DNA from: JAZDRH01 sp047470865
GTDB lineage: Bacteria > Pseudomonadota > Gammaproteobacteria > Pseudomonadales > Pseudomonadaceae
Assembly (NCBI RefSeq): GCF_047470865.1
Contig: NZ_JAZDRH010000010.1
Location: 1 to 64,000 of the forward strand
DNA: 64,000 nucleotides
Reading direction: 5' to 3'
Part shown: piece by piece, positions 34,811 to 44,669 of the stretch
Position numbering within the stretch: the first letter of the stretch is position 1
Layout: every line of letters begins with the position of its first letter
The notes under the pieces: generated by a model
Database searches by the model: none
Told to the model about the DNA's origin: nothing
What the model saw: only the letters and a program-made list of their open reading frames with translations
Program-made: the position numbers and the translations under genes

Positions 34811-35476
34811 ATGCGTAAGTTAATTATTGGCAGCTCTTTATTAGCTTTGACACTCTTAACAGGTTGCAGTCAAAAAATTGCCAAACCTAATGAATATGGT
34901 AGTTTTTTATCCAACTATGATGGCTTAACGGTGATTGAAGCCGACTCAGGACGTAAAGCCTTGCGCTGGGTAAACCCTGAAGTAGAACTTAGCCAATACG
35001 GACAGATTATTTACACCCCCATTCAATATCATCCACTACCTGCCAAGTCTGAACAAATTACTAAAGGAACCCTAAAAAATATCCTAAATTATGCCAATAA
35101 ACAGGTTGAATTAGCCTTAAATAAACAAGAAGAAAAAATCCAGACGCCAGCAAACAAACATAACGCCTTAATTTTCCAAGGCGCTATCACTCGGGTAGAT
35201 CTAAAAACAGAGTCTTTCCAACCTTATGAGGTCCTGCCTGTAATGGCGATAGTGTCTGGCGCTGAGTATGCAATGGGTGGGCGAGACATTCGTAGTAGCA
35301 TCTTTTTTGAAGCTGAATTTGTTGATTCAAACTCACGTCAACCTGTGGTGCGTGTGATTATGCGCGCTAACGGCGAAACACTCTCCAACAAAAAGACCAA
35401 ACTCAGCCTAAACGATGTAAAAGAAGCCATTGATTTACTAGCAACAGATATTGCTAGTTTTCAACCTGTAAGCTAA
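34811..35476 (+). CDS. DUF3313-family lipoprotein
   Basis: Outer-membrane or periplasmic lipoprotein, 222 residues from ATG 34811. The signal peptide ends LLTGC, with lipid-attachment Cys at C19. The mature part has GSFLSNYDGL and ALRWVNPEVELSQYGQIIYTPIQ, the pattern of the DUF3313 family, for which no function is established. AGGA lies 6 nt before this ATG; an upstream in-frame ATG at 34778 is less likely. Its 3' end overlaps the convergent ATPase gene by 23 bp. Confidence 0.8.
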   Translation: MRKLIIGSSLLALTLLTGCSQKIAKPNEYGSFLSNYDGLTVIEADSGRKALRWVNPEVELSQYGQIIYTPIQYHPLPAKSEQITKGTLKNILNYANKQVELALNKQEEKIQTPANKHNALIFQGAITRVDLKTESFQPYEVLPVMAIVSGAEYAMGGRDIRSSIFFEAEFVDSNSRQPVVRVIMRANGETLSNKKTKLSLNDVKEAIDLLATDIASFQPVS

Positions 35477-35996
35477 TAACTTTATGCACAAAGTCAGCGC
35501 GCTCCTCGACGCTGGCTTTAGGCAACTCATAGAGTTGATAACCAAGCTCGGTATAGATATCACACATTGCTTGGTAGGTTTTTACCGCTAATGGATAGTC
35601 TTGCTTGCGTTGCTCATCTTGACAATAGATCTCAAACCACGGTGGCGCAATAAGCACTTGTGGTTGATAAGGATACAGCTCAGCGGCTTTTTTTAGATAT
35701 TCTGGAATGGGTAGCTGAGATAAATTTAAATAACCAAGAATGTCTGGCACGCCTCGATCATATAAACAGATATCATCCTTGGCTAGTTCATAAGAATAAA
35801 CTTCCCAGGTTAACATTTGCTCGGCAAATTTTTCAGGTGAGCGCCAAGGCAAAGCACTACCGCCAATACGCTCTTGCATTTGAATAATAGCACGCCCCGC
35901 TTCAATACTAGTCTGTATGCCTTGCGCAGCCAAATACGCTAGTAAGGTACTTTTTCCGCTACCAGGTCCACCTGTTATAATAAAACGTTTTGTCAT
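35454..35996 (-). CDS. AAA_28-type P-loop ATPase
   Basis: 180-residue cytosolic nucleotide-binding protein. Walker A is GGPGSGKST (9-17), and YDRGVPDILGYL (about 79-90) carries the Walker B-like Asp. Compact single-domain proteins of this kind (PF13521) resemble nucleotide or metabolite kinases; the actual substrate is unknown. It is convergent with the DUF3313 gene and shares 23 bp with it. Confidence 0.75.
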   Translation of the reverse strand: MTKRFIITGGPGSGKSTLLAYLAAQGIQTSIEAGRAIIQMQERIGGSALPWRSPEKFAEQMLTWEVYSYELAKDDICLYDRGVPDILGYLNLSQLPIPEYLKKAAELYPYQPQVLIAPPWFEIYCQDEQRKQDYPLAVKTYQAMCDIYTELGYQLYELPKASVEERADFVHKVISLQVEN

Positions 35997-36027
35997 CTTT
36001 TCTTAAATTTCATACCTATTGCATACA

Positions 36028-36807
36028 CTATTTCTGGGCAACCCAAATAGTCCAAGAATCTTTATCCATTAATGGCATATGCGCCGTTACTTTTGGCGAA
36101 ATATACGCAATTAACTGTTCCAGTTCAGCATCGGTTAATTCATGCAAGATAGAACGCCCCTTACGCGCACTAAACTCTTGCTGTAATGCCTCAATATTGG
36201 GATATAGCAAGCGGTCCTCCCAAAAACTTAACTGTTTTACAGATCGAAAACCGACTGATTTAAGTCCTTGTTTAACCAATTCAGCCGTAGGCCGTCGCTT
36301 AGCCTCAAAGGTTAACAAGCGTGGGAAGCATTCAAACAAATAACCACGAATATGCTCAGGACTCCCCGCATAGCGCACATCTTCTTGGGTTCTATCTTGA
36401 ATAATATAGACCCCATTAGCGGCTAACACACGGTAAGACTCAGCAAAGCAATGTAATTGATCTTCTAAGGATAAGTGATGAATCAAAGCGCGCTGAAAAA
36501 CAATATCTTGGCTTTTATTGGCTAGTCCGCTAGCCAAGGCTTCTCCTTCTAACACCTTTATTTGTGCTATGCCTTTGGTTTCACGCTGGGCATCTTCAAG
36601 CATAACTTTAGAAGAATCAATAGCAGCAACTTGCTTAGCGCCAAGCTCTACCCAAGCCCTTGAGTAAACAGCTCCACCACAGCCAATATCAGCCACGTTC
36701 TTATTGCGCGCATCCACTAAAGACGCCATGAGCGCTATCCAAGAATCTTGTGCATCACGCCCTGTATAAGCATCATGTTGGTGGGCTGCATTAAAATCTA
36801 TAGACAT
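36028..36807 (-). CDS. Class I SAM-dependent methyltransferase
   Basis: 259-residue methyltransferase of the Methyltransf_11 type. Motif I is VADIGCGGAVYSRAW, followed by an acidic end of beta 2 (AAIDSS) and QDIVFQRALIHHL in the motif IV region. ATG 36807 is chosen over an upstream TTG because GGTAGGAG lies 5 nt before it. The C-terminal third has no feature I recognise, and the substrate is unknown. Confidence 0.75.
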   Translation of the reverse strand: MSIDFNAAHQHDAYTGRDAQDSWIALMASLVDARNKNVADIGCGGAVYSRAWVELGAKQVAAIDSSKVMLEDAQRETKGIAQIKVLEGEALASGLANKSQDIVFQRALIHHLSLEDQLHCFAESYRVLAANGVYIIQDRTQEDVRYAGSPEHIRGYLFECFPRLLTFEAKRRPTAELVKQGLKSVGFRSVKQLSFWEDRLLYPNIEALQQEFSARKGRSILHELTDAELEQLIAYISPKVTAHMPLMDKDSWTIWVAQK

Positions 36808-36865
36808 AAATACTCCTACCAATAGGGTTTTAATCCAAGCTGATCTTTCAAAAGAAAAATAAACC

Positions 36866-36885
36866 TAGCCTATTTACTTAGGCTA
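36866..36885 (-). terminator. Terminator after the gamma carbonic anhydrase gene
   Basis: TAGCCTA / TAGGCTA 7-bp stem with a 6-nt loop; on the minus strand GGTTTATTTTTCTTTT follows. Confidence 0.75.
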
Positions 36886-36897
36886 TATGGAAGGAGT

Positions 36898-37416
36898 TTA
36901 CTCAGCTACTAAGTCTTTTTTATAACGCTGTGCATTTTGCACATAGTGCGCTGCACTGGCTTCTAAGCCTTTCATTTGCTCAGGTGTTAATTGACGAACC
37001 ACCTTGCCTGGTGACCCCATAACCAAGCTACCATCTGGGATTTCTTTGCCTTCAGGTACCAAACTATTAGCGCCAATTAAGCAATATTTACCTATTTTTG
37101 CACCGTTTAATATCACTGCATTAATGCCAATTAAGCTGTAGTCACCTACTGTGCAGCCATGCAGCACCACATTATGTCCAATGGTCACACCTTTACCTAA
37201 GATTAAGGGATAACCAATATCCGTATGAATCACTGTGCCATCTTGCACGTTGGCATTTTCCCCAATATGAATCAGCTCATTATCTCCACGCAATACGGCA
37301 CCAAACCAAACGCTAGCACCTGCATCTAAACGAACACTACCTATAACATCGGCCGAGGGTGCAATCCAGCTATCTGGGTGAGCTTCAACACTACGGTTAG
37401 CTAAACGATATTTCAT
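36898..37416 (-). CDS. Gamma carbonic anhydrase family protein (YrdA-like)
   Basis: 172-residue left-handed beta-helix protein with hexapeptide repeats (for example VLGK/VTIGHN, VILNGAKIGKY). The three metal-binding His are present at H64, H81 and H86. The family includes true gamma carbonic anhydrases and inactive relatives such as YrdA; activity cannot be judged. It lies 15 bp after the Nudix gene and shares its operon. Confidence 0.88.
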   Translation of the reverse strand: MKYRLANRSVEAHPDSWIAPSADVIGSVRLDAGASVWFGAVLRGDNELIHIGENANVQDGTVIHTDIGYPLILGKGVTIGHNVVLHGCTVGDYSLIGINAVILNGAKIGKYCLIGANSLVPEGKEIPDGSLVMGSPGKVVRQLTPEQMKGLEASAAHYVQNAQRYKKDLVAE

Positions 37417-37431
37417 TTTTTATTATCCTTA

Positions 37432-38034
37432 TTAAATGATTTTAAGCTTTCCAACTGGCGGCCGGTGCAGATCGATATCTGCACCAAACACTAGATTGGT
37501 GAGTTCCACCAACATGATGGCAGTTAAACCCCAGATTTTATATCCCTCAAATTGGTAACTAGGTACATACCAACTGCGCCCTTGATAATCTATTCGATGA
37601 GTCATTTCGCGGGCATCATCTGCAAAAAATGATAAAGGAACAGAAAAAATAGCGGCTATCTCACTTTCATTTGCCACATACTCTGTATGTTCTGCCACCA
37701 AACCAACATAGGGCGTCACACTCACGCCGTGTTTCGACATTAATGTGCTTAAAGGGCCAACCACCTTAACACGTTCAGGAAGCAAGCCCACTTCCTCATG
37801 AGCCTCACGTAAAGCTGTAGCGATAAGATCAACATCCTGCTGCTCATAATGGCCACCAGGAAAAGCCACCTCACCACTATGTGTAGAAAGTCCAGTAGCA
37901 CGCTGCGTTAAGATAACCTGAGGATGAGTAGACTCAGTAATAGGCACCAAAACAGCCGCCTGAGGAACATGTGAAGCTACTTTAATCGTTTTAGGCTGAT
38001 AGGACCTTACTCTGTGTACCATATCTAGCAACAT
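37432..38034 (-). CDS. Nudix hydrolase, CoA pyrophosphatase type
   Basis: 200-residue Nudix enzyme. The box G-x5-E-x7-REUXEEXGU is clear from about 60 to 84 (REAHEEVGL at its end), and the preceding VILTQRATGLSTHSGEVAFPGG matches NudL/CoAse proteins, which split CoA and its derivatives. Metal-dependent, cytosolic. It is the first gene of a pair with the gamma carbonic anhydrase. Confidence 0.88.
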   Translation of the reverse strand: MLLDMVHRVRSYQPKTIKVASHVPQAAVLVPITESTHPQVILTQRATGLSTHSGEVAFPGGHYEQQDVDLIATALREAHEEVGLLPERVKVVGPLSTLMSKHGVSVTPYVGLVAEHTEYVANESEIAAIFSVPLSFFADDAREMTHRIDYQGRSWYVPSYQFEGYKIWGLTAIMLVELTNLVFGADIDLHRPPVGKLKII

Positions 38035-38144
38035 AATTTAGCTCTCTTATTCTTTATTAAAGATAGTAACACTCCTTTGTTTTTCGACAAGTTTTTACTA
38101 TTCTTTGACTGAAAAACGCCAATGGCGTCATAGGAGAACATTCT

Positions 38145-38576
38145 TTGTCTCGTTTTTCAGCACGTTATATTCAAAAACTATTAGATAGCAGCGACGTACA
38201 ACACCTAGCTGAAATTGCCAACATACTCAGCTCAAATCCACTGACTGATTTTACGCTTAAGTATTACAACCTACCTTCCGCCTTATTTGTATTTATTGAA
38301 ACACAAACATGGTTTGCACAAGGTAGCCGATCAGGTGTTTGGACGTATTTTGAAGCGACTGATAAAACTACTCAGCAACAAATGGCCAAAGCGCTTTTAG
38401 CCTTTGCACCTAAGGATTTTTATCAAAATTACTTACTGGGCATGAGCCATTGGCAAGATACTGTATTCACTGAAAGGCTAGATCACTGGTTAGATACCAA
38501 CCAAGAACGCTGTAATGTCTGGCTCGTCGAACATTTACAGCAGTATTTAGCGCTATTTCGCTACCATTTAATATAA
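38145..38576 (+). CDS. Conserved-looking hypothetical protein
   Basis: 143-residue soluble protein that I do not recognise. It is helical with many aromatic residues (ETQTWFAQGSRSGVWTYFEA, FAPKDFYQNYLLGMSHW). The start is TTG 38145, supported by AGGAG 8 nt upstream; no ATG occurs early in the frame. It stands alone between the divergent Nudix gene and the convergent purL, with its own terminator. Codon use looks like that of its neighbours. Confidence 0.65.
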   Translation: MSRFSARYIQKLLDSSDVQHLAEIANILSSNPLTDFTLKYYNLPSALFVFIETQTWFAQGSRSGVWTYFEATDKTTQQQMAKALLAFAPKDFYQNYLLGMSHWQDTVFTERLDHWLDTNQERCNVWLVEHLQQYLALFRYHLI

Positions 38577-38603
38577 AAAAGCCGAACACTAAGTCCGGCT
38601 TTT
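38577..38603. terminator. Bidirectional terminator before the purL 3' end
   Basis: AAAAGCCG / CGGCTTTT 8-bp stem, 11-nt loop, with A-run before and T-run after, so it can serve both the 38145-38576 gene and purL. Confidence 0.85.
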
Positions 38604-38619
38604 CATTAGGCATTATGAG

Positions 38620-41600
38620 TTAATCTACCCATACGCGAGCATTACGGAACATACGCATCCAACCGGCATCTTCTTGCCACTCATCTGGGTGCCAAGAGTT
38701 ATTAACGGCACGGAATACACGCTCAGGATGAGGCATCATTATGGTTACACGACCATTACCAGAGGTCAGCCCTGTAATACCACGTGGAGAGCCATTAGGG
38801 TTAGCGGGATAGCCTTCTGTTACGGCGCCATGGTTATCAATAAAGCGAGCAGCAACGCAGCCAGAAGCATCAGCCGCTAACATCGCCTGCTCATTACTGA
38901 ACTCGGTAAAGCCTTCACCATGAGCCACAGCAATTGGCATTTGAGTACCTGTCATACCTTGGAAGAAAATCGAAGGCGATTCCTGAATTTCCAGCATAGC
39001 AACACGGGCCTCAAACTGCTCCGAGCGATTGCGCACAAAACGTGGCCACATGTCTGACTCAGGAATTAACTCTTGTAGGTTAGATAGCATCTGACAACCA
39101 TTACAAATACCTAAAGCAAAGCTATCTGTACGATTAAAGAAGCCCTCAAACTGATCGCGCGCTCGACTATTAAAGAGTACTGACTTAGCCCAGCCTCCGC
39201 CCGCACCTAGAACATCACCGTAAGAGAATCCGCCACAAGCCACTAAGCCTTTAAAGTCTTCAAGACTCAAACGCCCTTCTAGAATATCACTCATGTGTAC
39301 GTCAACTGCGGCAAAACCTGCACGATCAAAAGCCGCGCCCATTTCAATCTGACCGTTAACACCTTGCTCACGTAAAATAGCTACGCGAGGTCGAACACCT
39401 TTATTGATATAAGGTGCTGCAATATCTTGGTTCACATCAAAGGTTAGTTTTGCGAATAAGCCTGGGTTAGCTTCATCTAACAGGCTAGCAAATTCTTGAT
39501 CTGCACATTCTGCATTATCGCGTAAACGTTGAATGTGATAACTGGTTTTTGCCCATGTGCGCTGCAGTAAGCTGCGCTTTTCAGCAAAAATCGTCTCCGT
39601 TGATAAGCGAATACCTACTTGTTCGCCAGCAACAGCTTTACCTAACACATGCACGCAATCGGCTAAACCAAACTGCTCAAACAAGGTTAATACCGCTGCT
39701 TTATCTGTGCTGCGAATCTGCACCACCGCACCTAACTCTTCGTTAAATAAAGCAGCAATGCTGTCTTGAGGTTGAATAGACAGCGCATCTAGTGCGATAT
39801 CTAAACCACAGTGCCCAGCAAATGCCATCTCTAACAAGGTTGTGATTAAACCGCCGTCTGAACGGTCATGATAGGCTAATAACTTGCCGTCTTGATTTAA
39901 GCACTGAATCGCATCAAAAAAGGCTTTAACATCTCGTGCGCTATCGGCATCAGGGACTTGCTGACCCATTTGACTATAAACCTGAGTCAAGATAGAAGCG
40001 CCTAAACGATTTTTGCCGCGCCCTAAGTCAATCAGCAAGAGCTCATTTGAACCTTTATCTAAACGTAGCTGAGGCGTTAGCGTTTGACGCACATCCTGCA
40101 CAGGTGCAAAACCACTGATCACTAAGGATAGAGGAGAAATGACGGCTTTCTTCTCACCGTCTTCTTCCCAACTGGTTTTCATTGACATTGAGTCTTTACC
40201 TACTGGAATAGTAATTCCTAGCGCAGGACAAAACTCCATACCAACGGCTTTCACTGTGTCATATAAGCGCGCATCTTCGCCAGCATGGCCTGCCGCAGCC
40301 ATCCAGTTGGCGGATAAGCGAATATCGCTAATTTTTGCAATGCGTGCTGCCGCCAAGTTAGTAATAGCCTCAGCCACCGCCATACGACCAGAAGCAGGCG
40401 CATCCAGCACAGCCAACGGAGTACGCTCGCCCATTGCCATAGCTTCGCCGGTATAAACATCAAAGCTGGTCGCTGTCACCGCACAGTCCGCTACGGGTAC
40501 CTGCCAAGGCCCTACCATTTGGTCACGCGCTACCAGCCCTGTAATTGAGCGATCGCCAATAGTAATTAAGAAACTTTTGCTTGCTACAGCTGGATGGCTT
40601 AACACCCGTTCCACAGCCTCTGCAACAGTCACATCTTGAGCAGAAAACGCATCTGTTAGGCTGGTTTCACGTGTAACTGAACGGTGCATCCGTGGCGGCT
40701 TACCTAGCAACACATCCAGTGGCATATCTACAGGCTTATTATTGAAGTGACTGTCTTCTACGGTAAGATGCTCTTCAGCAGTGGCTTCACCCACTACAGC
40801 AAAAGGACAACGCTCACGCTCACAAATAGCCGCAAAACGTTCTAGATCTTTTGCGTCCACAGACAGCACATAGCGTTCTTGCGACTCATTACACCAAATC
40901 TCAAGCGGGCTCATACCCGGTTCATCATTAGGCACATTGCGTAATTGGAAACGTCCACCACGCCCAGCGTCGCTTACTAACTCTGGTAAAGCGTTAGATA
41001 GACCACCTGCGCCTACGTCATGAATAAACTTAATGGGATTGTTTTCACCCATTTGCCAGCAACGGTCAATGACTTCTTGGCATCGACGCTCCATTTCTGG
41101 GTTATCGCGCTGTACAGAAGCAAAATCTAAATCAGCCGAGCTTGATCCGGTAGTCATAGAAGAAGCCGCACCACCCCCTAGGCCAATTAGCATGGCAGGG
41201 CCGCCCAACACAATCAGCTTGCCACCTACTTCAATTTCGCCTTTTTGTACGTGGTCTTCACGAATATTACCCAATCCACCAGCTAACATAATAGGCTTAT
41301 GATAACCACGTACTTCTGCACCATTTACAGTGTTAACGCTTTGCTCAAAGGTACGAAAGTAACCTGTTAATGCAGGGCGTCCAAATTCGTTATTAAATGC
41401 CGCACCACCCAGTGGACCTTCAATCATAATATCCAGCGGAGTAACAATGCGCTCAGGTTTACCATAAGGCTTTTCCCAAGGCTGCACAAAGTTTGGAATA
41501 TTTAGATTAGAAACGGTAAACCCAGATAGACCGGCTTTAGGCTTAGAGCCACGCCCCGTTGCGCCCTCATCACGAATCTCGCCGCCAGAGCCAGTTGATG

Positions 41601-42516
41601 CCCCTGGAAATGGCGCAATCGCAGTTGGATGGTTATGTGTTTCTACTTTCATCAGAATATGTACTGGCTGCTGGTTAGCACCATATTCTTTAGTTACAGG
41701 ATCAGGATAAAAACGTCCTGCAGTAAAGCCTGTAATCACAGAAGCGTTATCTTTATAGGCGGATAGCACACCTTCGCTATTCATTTCGAAGGTGTTTTTA
41801 ATCATTTTAAACAGTGACTTTTCTTGCGCTTGCCCGTCAATATCCCAGCTCGCATTAAAAATCTTATGCCGGCAATGTTCTGAGTTGGCTTGTGCAAACA
41901 TCATCAACTCGACATCATGCGGATTACGTCCAAGCTTAGTAAAGCTTTCAAGCAAGTAATCAATTTCATCCTCAGCTAATGCCAGACCTAGATCAAGATT
42001 GGCTTTATCTAAAGCAGAACGGCCTTGAGATAAAATATCTACTTCAGTTAAAGGCTTAGGCTGTGCATGATTAAATAACGCTGACGCCTCTTCCATTGAG
42101 TTAAGAACCAATTGTGTCATGCGATCATGTAATACGGCTGCAATTTGCTGCTCTTGGGTGTCATCAAAGTCACCCTCCACATAATAAGCAATACCGCGCT
42201 CAATACGATCAATTTTGTCTAGGCCACAGTTGTTAGCAATATTCGTTGCCTTACTTGACCAAGGTGAAATGGTGCCAAAACGAGGAACAACAAGGAATAA
42301 GCGACCTTGTGGCTCTTTTGCTACAGTACTTGGACCATAATGCAGCAGACGATTTAAGACTTGACCTTCTTCACTACTTAACACTGCACTCACTTCAACA
42401 AAGTGGGCAAATTCGGCATATACACCGGTAATAGAAGGAACTTTTTGGTTTAGTTGCTCAAGTAACTTTCCGTGACGGAAGGCAGAAAGTGCTGGAGCGC
42501 CGCGCAAGATCAGCAT
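38620..42516 (-). CDS. purL: Phosphoribosylformylglycinamidine synthase
   Basis: Large single-chain FGAM synthetase, 1298 residues from ATG 42516. The N-terminal PurS-like domain, the FGAM synthetase core (KVETHNHPTAIAPFPGASTGSGGEIRDEGA near 300) and the C-terminal glutaminase with GICNGCQML (nucleophile Cys) are all complete. The frame is open 20 codons further, but 42516 fits the family start MLILRGAPALSAFR and the usual length. Purine pathway step four. Confidence 0.98.
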   Translation of the reverse strand: MLILRGAPALSAFRHGKLLEQLNQKVPSITGVYAEFAHFVEVSAVLSSEEGQVLNRLLHYGPSTVAKEPQGRLFLVVPRFGTISPWSSKATNIANNCGLDKIDRIERGIAYYVEGDFDDTQEQQIAAVLHDRMTQLVLNSMEEASALFNHAQPKPLTEVDILSQGRSALDKANLDLGLALAEDEIDYLLESFTKLGRNPHDVELMMFAQANSEHCRHKIFNASWDIDGQAQEKSLFKMIKNTFEMNSEGVLSAYKDNASVITGFTAGRFYPDPVTKEYGANQQPVHILMKVETHNHPTAIAPFPGASTGSGGEIRDEGATGRGSKPKAGLSGFTVSNLNIPNFVQPWEKPYGKPERIVTPLDIMIEGPLGGAAFNNEFGRPALTGYFRTFEQSVNTVNGAEVRGYHKPIMLAGGLGNIREDHVQKGEIEVGGKLIVLGGPAMLIGLGGGAASSMTTGSSSADLDFASVQRDNPEMERRCQEVIDRCWQMGENNPIKFIHDVGAGGLSNALPELVSDAGRGGRFQLRNVPNDEPGMSPLEIWCNESQERYVLSVDAKDLERFAAICERERCPFAVVGEATAEEHLTVEDSHFNNKPVDMPLDVLLGKPPRMHRSVTRETSLTDAFSAQDVTVAEAVERVLSHPAVASKSFLITIGDRSITGLVARDQMVGPWQVPVADCAVTATSFDVYTGEAMAMGERTPLAVLDAPASGRMAVAEAITNLAAARIAKISDIRLSANWMAAAGHAGEDARLYDTVKAVGMEFCPALGITIPVGKDSMSMKTSWEEDGEKKAVISPLSLVISGFAPVQDVRQTLTPQLRLDKGSNELLLIDLGRGKNRLGASILTQVYSQMGQQVPDADSARDVKAFFDAIQCLNQDGKLLAYHDRSDGGLITTLLEMAFAGHCGLDIALDALSIQPQDSIAALFNEELGAVVQIRSTDKAAVLTLFEQFGLADCVHVLGKAVAGEQVGIRLSTETIFAEKRSLLQRTWAKTSYHIQRLRDNAECADQEFASLLDEANPGLFAKLTFDVNQDIAAPYINKGVRPRVAILREQGVNGQIEMGAAFDRAGFAAVDVHMSDILEGRLSLEDFKGLVACGGFSYGDVLGAGGGWAKSVLFNSRARDQFEGFFNRTDSFALGICNGCQMLSNLQELIPESDMWPRFVRNRSEQFEARVAMLEIQESPSIFFQGMTGTQMPIAVAHGEGFTEFSNEQAMLAADASGCVAARFIDNHGAVTEGYPANPNGSPRGITGLTSGNGRVTIMMPHPERVFRAVNNSWHPDEWQEDAGWMRMFRNARVWVD

Positions 42517-42667
42517 GAAATAACAGCCCCGAACAAAGCAGTTCAAAAGACATTGTATTCTAGTCGTAGACAGCAAAAATAACCATCTATAATATTCACT
42601 TAAATCTAGGTGGGGCGATTATCAGTTTACTTGCGTATTCTTTTGCAACCCATTCTCTTTCTTTTGC

Positions 42668-42673
42668 TATACT
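42668..42673 (+). promoter_or_regulatory. Extended -10 element just before mltF
   Basis: TGCTATACT has both the TGn extension and a TATACT hexamer at 42668-42673. The expected start site is about 42680, only about 2 nt before ATG 42682, implying a nearly leaderless mltF mRNA. A -35 candidate is weak (TTGCAA at a 19-bp spacing), which is normal for extended -10 promoters. Confidence 0.5.
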
Positions 42674-42681
42674 CGGCGGTT

Positions 42682-44160
42682 ATGCAGAAACTAAAAACAG
42701 TAGTTCTATCCAATGCGCTGTTTATCTTCCTATTTAGCGCCGCAGTCTTGCTTAGTGCTTGTCGACAAGAGACAACAGCACTTCAGCAAGTATTGGCCAG
42801 TGGCGAGCTAATTGTAATTACACGCAATAGCCCAGCCACTTATTTCCAAGATGAAAACGGCGATACTGGTTTTGAATATGAGCTGGTCAAACGCTTTGCT
42901 GATCACCTAGGCGTGCGCTTACGTATTGAAACCCAAGATAATATTGACGCTATCTATCAACGTCTTGAGGAACATGATCCTCAGCAGCCTGTATTAGCGG
43001 CGGCTGGATTAATTTCTACGCCTGATAGGGCTGAATACATTGCCTTCAGCCAAGGTTATTACAGCGTTACGCCAAAAGTAATTTACCATAAAAGCGCTAA
43101 GCTTCCGCGCAAGGTGGAAGATTTAATTGGCAAGCGTATTTTGGTTATGAAAGGCAGCTACCAAGCCTATGCGCTTAAACAACTACAAAAAGAACACCCT
43201 GAACTTATTTTTGAGACATCTGATGCAATTGAAAGCGTTGACTTACTTCGCCTAGTCAACGACAAACAAATTGATATCAGTATTATCAACTCTAATGAGC
43301 TGGCTATTAACCAAGTTTATTTTGCCAACGTGCGCCATGCCTTTGATATCGCCCCTGCTCAAGAGCAGCGCTGGGCGGTATTTCGCTCAGATGACGATAG
43401 CTTATTACAAGCCGCCAATGCTTTTATTACAGAGATTCAAGCCTCTGGCCTGATGGAGCGTTTAGCACAACGTTATTATGGGCACATTGAACAAATGGGC
43501 TATGTCGGTGCTTACGCTTTCGCCCAAGATTTACAACAACGTCTTCCCAAGTATGAAAAATTCTTTAAGCAGTCTGCTCAGGAATACAATATGGACTGGC
43601 GTCTGCTAGCAGCTATTGGCTATCAAGAGTCACACTGGCAACCTGAAGCCACGTCAAAAACTGGTGTGCGTGGACTTATGATGCTCACTAACAACACCGC
43701 AAAGGCCATGGGTATTAGCAACCGTTTAGATCCTGAACAAAGCATTTTAGGGGCAGCCCGTGTTATTGAAACACTGCGTAATGACAAAGCACTCAAAGAC
43801 ATTCCAGAACCAGATCAAACATGGCTTGTTTTAGCCTCTTATAATGTTGGTTTAGGGCACTTAAAAGATGCTCAAAAACTCGCTGAACAAGAAGGTTTAA
43901 ATCCTCAAAAGTGGAATGATGTGCGAAAAATGCTGCCGCGCCTATCGCAAAAAGAGTGGTACAGCAAAACGCGTTATGGCTATGCCCGTGGCGGAGAGCC
44001 TGTGCATTTTGTCAATAATATTCGTCGTTATTACGATATTTTGACCTGGGTGACACAGCCACAACTTGAATCAAGCAACCTTGGCAATACCATGCTGCAC
44101 AAACCTCAGATTGCGCCTGAAGTGAGCACAAACACACAAGACGAGCAAGCTAGGCTTTAA
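42682..44160 (+). CDS. mltF: Membrane-bound lytic murein transglycosylase F
   Basis: 492 residues from ATG 42682. The signal peptide ends LLSAC (C27), a likely lipobox. Next is a solute-binding-like regulatory domain (about 35-265, GELIVITRNSPATYFQDENGDTGFEYEL) and a C-terminal SLT domain with catalytic E316 in AAIGYQESHW and the GLMMLT segment. An upstream in-frame GTG (42610) would add 24 residues without a better ribosome binding site. It is divergent from purL and its stop overlaps the tadA stop by 4 bp. Confidence 0.95.
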   Translation: MQKLKTVVLSNALFIFLFSAAVLLSACRQETTALQQVLASGELIVITRNSPATYFQDENGDTGFEYELVKRFADHLGVRLRIETQDNIDAIYQRLEEHDPQQPVLAAAGLISTPDRAEYIAFSQGYYSVTPKVIYHKSAKLPRKVEDLIGKRILVMKGSYQAYALKQLQKEHPELIFETSDAIESVDLLRLVNDKQIDISIINSNELAINQVYFANVRHAFDIAPAQEQRWAVFRSDDDSLLQAANAFITEIQASGLMERLAQRYYGHIEQMGYVGAYAFAQDLQQRLPKYEKFFKQSAQEYNMDWRLLAAIGYQESHWQPEATSKTGVRGLMMLTNNTAKAMGISNRLDPEQSILGAARVIETLRNDKALKDIPEPDQTWLVLASYNVGLGHLKDAQKLAEQEGLNPQKWNDVRKMLPRLSQKEWYSKTRYGYARGGEPVHFVNNIRRYYDILTWVTQPQLESSNLGNTMLHKPQIAPEVSTNTQDEQARL

Positions 44161-44669
44161 CTGCCATTTATCGGTTTAGTTTTCTTATGTTGAGCTCGTC
44201 GCTGCTTAAAAAAATCAGTTAATAAGCGACTGGCTTGCTCCTCAAGCACGCCACCTTCAACCAATACATAATGATTTAAATACAGACTTTCAAAGAATCG
44301 TTGCTGACTGACGGCAGCGCCAGCACGTGGCTCAGCGGCTGCAAATACCACACGTGCAATACGTGAATGCACAATTAGCCCTGCACACATTGAACAAGGC
44401 TCTAAAGTGACATAAAGGGTTGTATCTGGTAGTCGATAGTTTTGCAGTTGCCTAGCAGCCTGGCGAATAGCTAGCATTTCAGCATGAGCACTAGGGTCAT
44501 GCTCAATAATGGGGCGATTAAAGCCTTCGCCTATAATGTGACCTTGCTGCACTAAAACTGCCCCCACAGGCACTTCACCTAACAGAGCACCTTGCTGAGC
44601 TAGCTCCAGTGCCCTTTGCATAAACTGCTGATCTTGCGAACGATCAATAATGCGCACTCGCCCTTTCAT
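44157..44669 (-). CDS. tadA: tRNA adenosine(34) deaminase TadA
   Basis: Zinc deaminase that makes inosine at the wobble position of tRNA-Arg(ACG). 170 residues; the HAE motif is H62-A-E64 and PCxxC has C92 and C95. The start overlaps the multicopper oxidase stop as TAATG, an unusual partner for tadA, which suggests that it is translated from the oxidase mRNA at least in part. Confidence 0.96.
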   Translation of the reverse strand: MKGRVRIIDRSQDQQFMQRALELAQQGALLGEVPVGAVLVQQGHIIGEGFNRPIIEHDPSAHAEMLAIRQAARQLQNYRLPDTTLYVTLEPCSMCAGLIVHSRIARVVFAAAEPRAGAAVSQQRFFESLYLNHYVLVEGGVLEEQASRLLTDFFKQRRAQHKKTKPINGS

